Positions 1-4,468 of a stretch of DNA of 5,109 bases are shown here, piece by piece (the stretch's first letter is position 1; every line of letters begins with the position of its first letter). A program made the translations under genes and the position numbers. This stretch comes from an uncultured Pelolinea sp. (GTDB lineage Bacteria; Chloroflexota; Anaerolineae; Anaerolineales; Anaerolineaceae): positions 1 through 5,109 of the forward strand of contig CALGUJ010000055.1 in assembly GCA_937902055.1 (NCBI GenBank). The letters are read 5' to 3'. The notes beneath the pieces are model-generated. The model was given only the letters and a program-made list of their open reading frames with translations, did not search any database and was not told where the DNA came from.

Positions 1-582
1 CTGCGGAATGGCGACAAACAACAATGGGGTGATCGCAATCAGCGCGGTCAGGATATCGATAGCCAGAATCCCCTGCATCGGCAGAATGTCCAGCAGCAGC
101 GCAGCCGTCATGGGCGCCAGTATCCCCAGAAATCCCTGCAGGATCTGGTTCATGCCCGAAATGCGCGCGAGCTGATCCTTGGGCACCATCAGGGAGGTGG
201 ACGATTGCATGGCCGGCCAATGGAAGCTGCTGCCCAGGGCGCGGATAAACATGATGGCGTAAATATGCCAAACCTGCACGCGATCTTGCCAAAATATGAC
301 CGCCAGAATCAGCGTGAAGATGGCAATGAACAAATCGGCAAAGATCATCACCCGCTGCCGATTCCAGCGGTCGATCAAGGCGCCGATGAATGGGGAAATT
401 AATACTTTCGGGAGCAGGGCTGCAAAAGATGCCATCGCCAGCACCGAAGCAGATCCGGTTTGTCTTGTCAGGAACCAGACCAATGCAAACTGGACCAGTT
501 CGCTTCCGAATAAACTGAAAGCCTGGCCCGACCAAATTATAAAGAATGTTCTTTTCCAACCAGCATGATTGCTGTTGCTCAT
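1..582 (-). CDS. MFS transporter, drug-efflux (DHA3/MFS_3) type, N-terminal half
   Basis: This is the first 194 codons of a Major Facilitator Superfamily transporter; the C-terminal half lies beyond the left edge. It would sit in the cytoplasmic membrane and probably export small molecules by proton antiport. The open frame from ATG at 582 shows about six hydrophobic segments (residues roughly 12-36, 45-70, 78-98, 103-120, 145-165 and 170-192). The loop between helices 2 and 3 carries the MFS motif A form, GALIDRWNRQR at residues 67-77. The WSGQAFSLFGSELVQFALVW start (17-36) is typical of the macrolide-efflux-like MFS_3 group, whose members have about 400 residues. The start lies 6 bases after the stop of the SHOCT-like gene, and no Shine-Dalgarno stands directly before it, so translation is probably coupled. 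The substrate cannot be read from the sequence. The family call is firm; the export role is inferred. Confidence 0.88.
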   Translation of the reverse strand, partial: MSNSNHAGWKRTFFIIWSGQAFSLFGSELVQFALVWFLTRQTGSASVLAMASFAALLPKVLISPFIGALIDRWNRQRVMIFADLFIAIFTLILAVIFWQDRVQVWHIYAIMFIRALGSSFHWPAMQSSTSLMVPKDQLARISGMNQILQGFLGILAPMTAALLLDILPMQGILAIDILTALIAITPLLFVAIPQ

Positions 583-588
583 CGATCG

Positions 589-972
589 CTATTCGATATA
601 AATCTCCACATGCTCCCCGTCTTCATCATCGAATACATCGATAACTTTCCCCACCTCTCCACTGCGGACCAGCCGCATGATATCTTCCTCGTCGATCCCT
701 TCAATTTGCGGAGCGAAGTGCGCGCCGAATTTTGCGCCGGCTCCCATCACGCTCAACGGGATGCGGATATTGGTGCGCATTTTTCCGGTTGTGGCATCGG
801 TGATTTTTACGCGAAAGAATTTACCTTCCCCTTTTAAAGATTCGTGTTCTTCGTGCGAATGCTCTGCCCTGGTTTTGGTTTCGCCGATCGCTTCCAAAAG
901 TCTGGCTGCCTCATCCGCAGTGATCTTTCCGTCTTTCAACAGCTTTAAAATCATCAATCGCTCTTCGCTCAT
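589..972 (-). CDS. SHOCT-like domain protein (YvlB/LiaX N-terminal type), small and soluble
   Basis: A 127-residue soluble protein. The first 35 or so residues (MSEERLMILKLLKDGKITADEAARLLEAIGE) form the short helical SHOCT-like segment found at the N terminus of YvlB/LiaX-type proteins. The highly charged linker is followed by a C-terminal part with the pattern FFRVKITDATTGKMRTNIRIPLS and an acidic end (DDEDGEHVEIYIE). This arrangement recurs in small proteins of unknown function in Gram-positive bacteria and Chloroflexota; members elsewhere are linked to envelope stress, but nothing here shows that. I chose the ATG at 972 because an AGAGGA lies just upstream with a spacing of about 5 bases. 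The in-frame ATG at 993 would place that site inside the coding region. There is no signal peptide or membrane segment. It lies directly upstream of the MFS gene, so it may regulate or accompany the exporter (inference). Confidence 0.82.
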   Translation of the reverse strand: MSEERLMILKLLKDGKITADEAARLLEAIGETKTRAEHSHEEHESLKGEGKFFRVKITDATTGKMRTNIRIPLSVMGAGAKFGAHFAPQIEGIDEEDIMRLVRSGEVGKVIDVFDDEDGEHVEIYIE

Positions 973-1013
973 GAAATTCCTCTCGACCTGCATTCATCAT
1001 ACTACGGAATGTA

Positions 1014-1042
1014 ATTATATATAAAAAAGCGCCTTTTGTTAG
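1014..1042 (-). promoter_or_regulatory. Putative sigma-70 promoter of the SHOCT-like/MFS operon
   Basis: On the minus strand a perfect TATAAT (-10, at 1014-1019) lies 17 bases after CTAACA (-35 at 1037-1042, four of six consensus positions). Transcription would start near 1007 and give a leader of about 35 bases before the ATG at 972. The spacer contains a short AAAAG-GCG-CTTTT hairpin followed by T residues, which could be a weak stop signal for the DUF6504-like gene upstream. The assignment rests on sequence match only. Confidence 0.5.
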
Positions 1043-1092
1043 ATTACAAAATGCATGAAAACTGCTTCATTAATTTCCATCTTCCGGGAAGT

Positions 1093-1476
1093 TCATTTCC
1101 CACGCTTATCCGAGATTTCAGAAAGCAGCACCCAGCTGCCGCAGCTTTCATCTCGTTTTTTAGGCGTGCGGTCGTAATAAATGACGAAAGTGCGTTCATC
1201 TGTGGTCGCCACCCTGAAAAAGAAACGCCCAACGCCCCAGGAACCCATCTTCTCGGCGCGGGTTAAGTGCGCAGGCCGCATGTTTTTTGCCTGGTTTCCC
1301 CGCCGCGCCAGATCGCTCCACTCCGATAAAAGACTTTTAACCTCGAAGCGTTTCCCTCGCCAGGTGAAAAAATCCGGAGGCTTAGGCACTTTTTGCAGCA
1401 GAGGCGCCTGGCGGAATTCCACGAGAATGGCTTCGTCAATAAACTCTTTTTCAGGTTGTTCAGGATTCACGTTCAT
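1093..1476 (-). CDS. DUF6504-like conserved protein of unknown function
   Basis: A 127-residue soluble protein with no signal peptide or membrane segment. An acidic N terminus is followed by EFIDEAILVEFRQAP (11-25). Next come a beta-rich core, FFTWRGKRFEVKSLLSEW (36-53), and a second strand group, GRFFFRVATTDERTFVIYYDR (83-103), ending in WVLLSEISD (115-123). The spaced WRGKRFxV...W...FFRV...F.IYYD...W.L pattern resembles DUF6504, a domain known mainly from Actinobacteria (sometimes near translesion-synthesis genes) and Chloroflexota. I recall that pattern and could not search it. No function is known to me and none is implied by its neighbours. It is divergent from the phosphatase gene with 98 bases between the starts. 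The ATG at 1476 has no Shine-Dalgarno; GTG at codon 3 is an alternative start. Coding potential is supported by the length, the domain pattern and the lack of a competing frame. Confidence 0.72.
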   Translation of the reverse strand: MNVNPEQPEKEFIDEAILVEFRQAPLLQKVPKPPDFFTWRGKRFEVKSLLSEWSDLARRGNQAKNMRPAHLTRAEKMGSWGVGRFFFRVATTDERTFVIYYDRTPKKRDESCGSWVLLSEISDKRGK

Positions 1477-1483
1477 CCATATA

Positions 1484-1489
1484 ATTTTA
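1484..1489 (-). promoter_or_regulatory. Possible -10 box giving a leaderless DUF6504-like mRNA
   Basis: TAAAAT on the minus strand ends 7 bases before the ATG at 1476, so transcription could begin at or next to the start codon. This would explain the missing ribosome binding site. No good -35 lies at the usual distance; a TTGGCA (1510-1515) is present but 20 bases away. The call is tentative. Confidence 0.25.
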
Positions 1490-1532
1490 ACAAAATATTA
1501 ACGCAAGCCTGCCAACCCTGGATAGTCATTAT

Positions 1533-1540
1533 GTTATACT
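1533..1540 (+). promoter_or_regulatory. Putative extended -10 promoter for the SixA-like gene
   Basis: TGTTATACT (from 1532/1533 to 1540) matches the extended -10 form TGnTATAAT at all but one position. The region 17 bases upstream has no recognisable -35, as is common with extended -10 promoters. Transcription would start near 1547 and the leader would be short, carrying the ribosome binding site at 1560-1567. Confidence 0.4.
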
Positions 1541-1559
1541 AACTTCACGATTAATATCC

Positions 1560-1567
1560 GAGGAGAT
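1560..1567 (+). promoter_or_regulatory. Ribosome binding site that fixes the GTG start at 1575
   Basis: GAGGAGAT is a near-complete Shine-Dalgarno, with AGGAG ending 9 bases before GTG at 1575. It supports the non-ATG start: the protein then begins MKRLLLMRHAK, with the catalytic RHA at residues 8-10 as in the family. The in-frame ATG at codon 7 would remove the first beta strand. Confidence 0.8.
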
Positions 1568-1574
1568 AAAAAGC

Positions 1575-2060
1575 GTGAAAAGACTATTGTTGATGCGGCA
1601 CGCGAAGTCGAGTTGGAAAGAAACTGAAGTTCCCGATATCGAAAGACCATTAAAAAAACGTGGCGCTAAAGATGCCGAGAAAATGGGGAAGTTGCTGCGC
1701 AATAAAAAAATGGTGCCGGATTTAATCATTTCATCAACCGCGGAACGGGCTGTAAAAACCGCGGAGATTGTTGCTCATGCCAGCAAGTACGAGCACGAAA
1801 TCATTTTTTCCGAATCCCTCTATATGGCGGAGCCTTCCGCAATCCTGAAAGCAGTCAAAGAACACGGCAAGAAGAAGAAAACCGTGATGGTGATCGGGCA
1901 TAATCCCGGTTTGGAGGCATTTTTGCAGATCCTGACCGGTAAAGTCGAAAGCCTGCCAACCGCTTCGATCGCATACCTGGCGGCAAAATTGGATAATTGG
2001 GATGATTTGGGTGATGAGAAAGAAGTCAAGCTGAAAAACCTGTGGATCCCCAAGGACTAA
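1575..2060 (+). CDS. SixA-like phosphohistidine phosphatase (histidine phosphatase superfamily)
   Basis: A complete 161-residue cytoplasmic protein of the histidine phosphatase (RHG) superfamily, SixA-like branch. The N-terminal LLLMRHAKSSW places the phospho-accepting histidine at His9 with Arg8 beside it. SSTAERAVKTAE (53-64) supplies the conserved Arg58, and VIGHNPGLE (107-115) supplies the second active-site histidine, His109. The length matches the SixA family, which lacks the long insertions of phosphoglycerate mutases. Escherichia coli SixA dephosphorylates phosphohistidine on phosphotransferase-system and phosphorelay proteins; Chloroflexota and cyanobacterial relatives mostly have no proven substrate. 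Start is GTG at 1575. It appears to be a single-gene transcript, ended by the terminator at 2081-2114, and no kinase or phosphotransferase gene is visible nearby. The family is clear; the substrate is unknown. Confidence 0.9.
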   Translation: MKRLLLMRHAKSSWKETEVPDIERPLKKRGAKDAEKMGKLLRNKKMVPDLIISSTAERAVKTAEIVAHASKYEHEIIFSESLYMAEPSAILKAVKEHGKKKKTVMVIGHNPGLEAFLQILTGKVESLPTASIAYLAAKLDNWDDLGDEKEVKLKNLWIPKD

Positions 2061-2080
2061 CCAACCGAAATCGCATGGAT

Positions 2081-2114
2081 AAAAACTCATCGGATCGCGA
2101 TGAGTTTTTGTTTT
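2081..2114 (+). terminator. Rho-independent terminator after the SixA-like gene
   Basis: A perfect 12-bp stem, AAAAACTCATCG (2081-2092) with CGATGAGTTTTT (2098-2109), closes a 5-base loop GATCG and is followed by GTTTT. It begins 20 bases after the stop codon. The A tract on the left arm could make it work in both directions, although no minus-strand gene ends here. Confidence 0.88.
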
Positions 2115-2149
2115 AAAATCAAATCACTCCTATCTGCAATCATCAAGTA

Positions 2150-2156
2150 AAGGTGA
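2150..2156 (+). promoter_or_regulatory. Ribosome binding site of the S9 peptidase gene
   Basis: AAGGTGA ends 7 bases before the ATG at 2164 and supports that start. Only about 50 bases separate the preceding terminator from this start, and I see no convincing promoter in them; TTGTTT (2108-2113) with TATCTG (2131-2136) at a 17-base spacing is weak. Confidence 0.7.
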
Positions 2157-2163
2157 AATATTC

Positions 2164-3999
2164 ATGAACCAACCAGTTCATCCTGACGATCTTAACAGCC
2201 TGCGTCATTTCAATGACGTGCGCATCGGTAAAGAAAATGCCGATATTTATTGGGTGGAATCCATCGCCGGCCGCGGCGCCATCATCCGGCAAAAGCAGGA
2301 TGGCAGTCAGCGGGAGGTTTCCGGTGATCTGGATGTACGCGGAACTGTCGGTTATGGCGGCGGTGAATTTGACCTCGGCTCCGGCAGCCTGATTTTCGCG
2401 GAAAAAAGCGGCAGCCTTTACCGGGTTGACCTGCAAACGGTTGAGACGCCGAAAATGATCACCCCGCCTTTCACCAGGGCAGCTTCTCCTGCGCTTTCGC
2501 CGGATGAAAAATGGGTGCTTTACGTTTATCAACAAGGTGAAACTGACGGGCTGGCGTTATGCCGCACACATGGATACACCTGGCCCTCCCAGTTGGCGAT
2601 GGGGGCTGATTTTTATATGCAGCCCTGCTGGCACCCCTCCAGCGCGATGATCGCCTGGGTCGAATGGAATCATCCGTACATGCCTTGGGATGCCGGCATG
2701 GTTAAATTGGGAAAATTGGGCGGCATGCAATTGCGCCTGCTGGAGGAAAGCTGGATCGATGGCGGTCCCGGCGCTGGCGCCTGCCAGCCGCGCTTTTCTC
2801 CCGATGGCAAATGGTTGAGCTACATCATCCGCGATGGAGACTGGGACAGCCTGGCGCTCTACAATTTGAAAAAACGCGAGAAACGTATGCTGCTGCCGCC
2901 GGATGGGTGCCATCTTTGCCAGCCGGCCTGGATTCAGGGCATGCGCAGTTACGCCTGGAGCGCGGACAGCAAGCGGATTTATATCCTGAGCAACCTGCGC
3001 GGCTTTTCTTCACTTTGGAAAGTCGACCTGCGCAGCGGGAAAAGCACTCGCATCCGGATCGATCCGGTGATCGGCGCTGCACAACTGGATTGTGCTGGGG
3101 AGGAGCTGGTTATCCTGGGAAACGGCGTGAAAGACGCCAAACAAATTTGGCATGTTAAGGAAGAGACGTTATCGCTTGCGGTGGAGAATCCCCTGCCGGA
3201 AATCGTTCAGGCGGCAGCCACCCAGCCCGAAGAGATTGCATTCTTATCCGGCGATCACCACGAGGTCTTTGGGTTTTATTATCCACCTGCCGGGAATCAG
3301 GCTGCTCCCGGAGAGCCGCCGCCATTGATCCTGGACATCCACGGCGGGCCGACCGGGCAGGATCTGCCCTGTTTTTCGGCGGACGCGGCCTTTTTCAATT
3401 CGCGCGGTTATGCTTACGCGCTGCTCAATTACCGCGGCAGCAGCGGCTATGGGTATGATTACCAGGAGGCTTTACGACACAACTGGGGAATTGTGGACGT
3501 TGAAGATACCTTCAATTTCACGCAGGAGTTGATCCGGCGCGGATTGGCAGATTCCGGAAAGCTGGTTTTGTTTGGCAGCAGCGCGGGCGGATTCACCGCG
3601 CTGAATGTGTTGATCCGTTATCCGGGCCTCTTCAAAGCGGCAGTTTGCAGTTACCCGGTCAGCGACCTGGTGGATGACGCGCAGCACACGCATAAATTCG
3701 AACGCTTTTATCACCGCTTCCTGACCGGCAATCTTGAAAAGGATTACCAGCGCTTCGTCGATCGCTCACCGATCTTTCATATCGATCGCATTCAGGATCC
3801 GGTTGCGCTTTTTCACGGCGACAGCGATAAAGTCGTCTCGCCTGCGCAATCGACCGAGATTTATAAACAGCTCAACGAACGCGGAATACCCTGCTCCCTG
3901 AAGGTCTACGAAGGCGAGGGTCACGGCTTCCGCCAGCCGGAAACGCTGCGGGATTATTACCGGCAGATCGAGGCGTTCCTGAACGCGCATATGGGATAG
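2164..3999 (+). CDS. S9 family prolyl oligopeptidase (acylaminoacyl-peptidase type)
   Basis: A complete 611-residue serine peptidase, probably cytoplasmic since there is no signal peptide. The N-terminal 350 residues or so form the beta-propeller, with PD40/WD40-like strand motifs ALSPDEKWVLYV (110-121), RFSPDGKWLSYI (210-221) and AWSADSKRIYILS (264-276). The C-terminal alpha/beta-hydrolase part carries DIHGG (391-395, oxyanion hole) and NYRGSSGYG (422-430). The nucleophile is Ser473 in GSSAGG (471-476), with Asp555 in HGDSDKVV and His587 in GEGHGF, so the whole triad is in place. This order and length match the S9C acylaminoacyl-peptidase-like group, which cleaves short or N-acylated peptides; the actual substrate is unknown. 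The GSSAGG form differs slightly from the more common GGSYGG. It is likely a single-gene unit, convergent with the aminotransferase gene. Confidence 0.93.
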   Translation: MNQPVHPDDLNSLRHFNDVRIGKENADIYWVESIAGRGAIIRQKQDGSQREVSGDLDVRGTVGYGGGEFDLGSGSLIFAEKSGSLYRVDLQTVETPKMITPPFTRAASPALSPDEKWVLYVYQQGETDGLALCRTHGYTWPSQLAMGADFYMQPCWHPSSAMIAWVEWNHPYMPWDAGMVKLGKLGGMQLRLLEESWIDGGPGAGACQPRFSPDGKWLSYIIRDGDWDSLALYNLKKREKRMLLPPDGCHLCQPAWIQGMRSYAWSADSKRIYILSNLRGFSSLWKVDLRSGKSTRIRIDPVIGAAQLDCAGEELVILGNGVKDAKQIWHVKEETLSLAVENPLPEIVQAAATQPEEIAFLSGDHHEVFGFYYPPAGNQAAPGEPPPLILDIHGGPTGQDLPCFSADAAFFNSRGYAYALLNYRGSSGYGYDYQEALRHNWGIVDVEDTFNFTQELIRRGLADSGKLVLFGSSAGGFTALNVLIRYPGLFKAAVCSYPVSDLVDDAQHTHKFERFYHRFLTGNLEKDYQRFVDRSPIFHIDRIQDPVALFHGDSDKVVSPAQSTEIYKQLNERGIPCSLKVYEGEGHGFRQPETLRDYYRQIEAFLNAHMG

Positions 4000-4015
4000 C
4001 CAAAGCTGCGGAAAT

Positions 4016-4045
4016 AAAGTAGGGCGCGTTTCCAAACGCGCCGCT
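4016..4045 (+). repeat. Palindromic repeat A, copy 1
   Basis: The segment runs AAAGTAGG ... CGCCGCT and contains a 20-base palindrome with 9-base arms, GGCGCGTTT and AAACGCGCC (4023-4042), around a central CC. It begins 16 bases after the peptidase stop codon. The same 30 bases recur at 4363-4392 with only the two central bases changed. No T run follows, so it is not a classical terminator, but its hairpin may stabilise the 3' end of the peptidase mRNA (inference). Confidence 0.85.
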
Positions 4046-4064
4046 TTGAGTAAGTTATCTGCAG

Positions 4065-4084
4065 GGCAGGCATTCTTGCCTGCC
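4065..4084 (+). terminator. Possible weak terminator or hairpin after the S9 peptidase gene
   Basis: GGCAGGCA (4065-4072), loop TTCT and TGCCTGCC (4077-4084) form a perfect 8-bp GC-rich stem. The following bases, TCGAATTATTT, are only moderately T-rich, so it could be a weak terminator of the peptidase transcript or simply another repeat hairpin. No second copy exists in the window. Confidence 0.4.
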
Positions 4085-4120
4085 TCGAATTATTTCTCCA
4101 AGAGAGATGCAGTGCCAGCG

Positions 4121-4165
4121 GCGTGGCGATCTCAATGCAAGAGATTGCTTCGCTTTGCTCGCAAA
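4121..4165 (+). repeat. Hairpin repeat B, copy 1
   Basis: GCGTGGCGATCTC (4121-4133) faces GAGATTGCTTCGC (4141-4153) across a 7-base loop. Of 13 pairs, ten are Watson-Crick, two are G-T and one is mismatched. A tail TTTGCTCGCAAA follows. The right arm and tail resemble a motif I recall as scattered between genes in many bacterial genomes (GAGATTGCTTCGC followed by CTCGCAATGA). Copies 2 and 3 lie downstream in the same orientation. Confidence 0.75.
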
Positions 4166-4197
4166 TACAAACCGGCTAAAAAGTGTTCATAATCATC

Positions 4198-4250
4198 GTG
4201 ACGGTCTCAATGCGTGAGATTGCGTCACCTCGCTGAGGCGAGGTTCGCAA
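4198..4250 (+). repeat. Hairpin repeat B, copy 2, with an added hairpin
   Basis: The first hairpin pairs GTGACG (4198-4203) with CGTCAC (4223-4228) and TCTCA (4205-4209) with TGAGA (4215-4219) around the loop ATGCG. The bulge is G against TTG, as if CAA had decayed to G in the left arm. It is followed directly by CCTCGC-TGAG-GCGAGG (4228-4243), a perfect 6-bp stem, and the tail TTCGCAA. The core matches copies 1 and 3; the second hairpin has a different sequence from that of copy 3. Confidence 0.75.
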
Positions 4251-4260
4251 AGAAAAATTG

Positions 4261-4292
4261 GAAATTGCTTTCGCGAGCCGCGCTTGCGCGGC
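4261..4292 (+). repeat. Probable decayed half copy of repeat B
   Basis: GAAATTGCTTTCGCGAGCCG and the bases after it align with the right half of copy 3 (4311 onward, GAGATTGCTTCGCGATGCCG), with a few substitutions and one-base gaps. It contains a perfect hairpin GCCGCGC-TT-GCGCGGC (4277-4292), which corresponds in position to the second hairpin of copy 3. The left arm of the repeat is absent. Confidence 0.5.
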
Positions 4293-4342
4293 GTGGCGAT
4301 CTCAAGGCGTGAGATTGCTTCGCGATGCCGCGCATCGCTCGC
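4291..4342 (+). repeat. Hairpin repeat B, copy 3, with an added hairpin
   Basis: GCGTGGCGATCTCA (4291-4304) faces TGAGATTGCTTCGC (4310-4323) across the loop AGGCG, with one T-T mismatch and two G-T pairs in 14. It is followed by a perfect 7-bp hairpin GCGATGC-CGC-GCATCGC (4322-4338) and CTCGC. The left arm is identical to that of copy 1, including the same wobble positions, so these two copies share a recent ancestor. Confidence 0.78.
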
Positions 4343-4362
4343 AAAATCATCTTCGAGGGAGC

Positions 4363-4392
4363 AAAGTAGGGCGCGTTTGGAAACGCGCCGCT
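4363..4392 (+). repeat. Palindromic repeat A, copy 2
   Basis: It is identical to copy 1 over 30 bases except that the centre of the palindrome (4379-4380) is GG instead of CC. The palindrome occupies 4370-4389. Because the arms are self-complementary, the CC-to-GG change is what inverting the 20-base core alone would give. The two A copies are in direct orientation by their flanks (AAAGTAG on the left, GCT on the right). Confidence 0.85.
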
Positions 4393-4415
4393 ATATTGAA
4401 ATTCCGCCCCGTATT

Positions 4416-4446
4416 AAAAAAAAGAGGAGGCGATCTGCCTCCTCTT
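4416..4446 (-). terminator. Rho-independent terminator of the aminotransferase gene
   Basis: Read on the minus strand, AAGAGGAGGC and GCCTCCTCTT form a 10-bp stem around a 5-base loop (AGATC), and a run of eight T residues (4416-4423) begins within and follows the right arm. It starts about 22 bases after the stop codon at 4469, the expected position for the end of this transcript. Confidence 0.92.
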
Positions 4447-4468
4447 CATAATTGATCAAATCACGCGC

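Larger units (their letters stand above)
4000..4468. other. Convergent intergenic spacer filled with palindromic repeats
   Basis: There is no believable gene in these 469 bases between the S9 peptidase and the aminotransferase. The one short open frame on the plus strand (4258-4455) runs through repeat hairpins and has a low-complexity basic product. The spacer contains a pair of palindromic repeats, an isolated hairpin, three copies of a second hairpin repeat plus a half copy, and the terminator of the aminotransferase gene. Each is listed separately. Confidence 0.85.

Noticed and set aside
205..568. Plus-strand open frames opposite the MFS gene
   Set aside because: The minus-strand frame is open for 194 codons, with six hydrophobic segments and MFS motif A, so these are shadows.
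565..1024. Plus-strand open frames opposite the SHOCT-like gene
   Set aside because: They are antisense shadows of a well-supported gene with a good ribosome binding site and a family pattern. Their products have no recognisable domain.
1081..1091. CTTCCGGGAAG imperfect palindrome just after the DUF6504-like stop codon
   Set aside because: At 11 bases with a central mismatch it is short enough to arise by chance, has no second copy, and sits upstream of the promoter at an uninformative distance.
2143..2913. Minus-strand frames within the S9 peptidase gene
   Set aside because: They overlap a complete peptidase with all catalytic residues and lack domains or start signals of their own.
4121..4342. 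Repeat series resembling a CRISPR array
   Set aside because: The copies are unequal in length, irregularly spaced, strongly palindromic and diverged, and no cas gene is present. They fit REP/MITE-like intergenic repeats better.
4258..4455. 65-codon open frame on the plus strand in the repeat spacer
   Set aside because: It runs through the repeat hairpins and into the terminator of the opposite gene, has no ribosome binding site, and its product is a basic sequence of no recognisable family.
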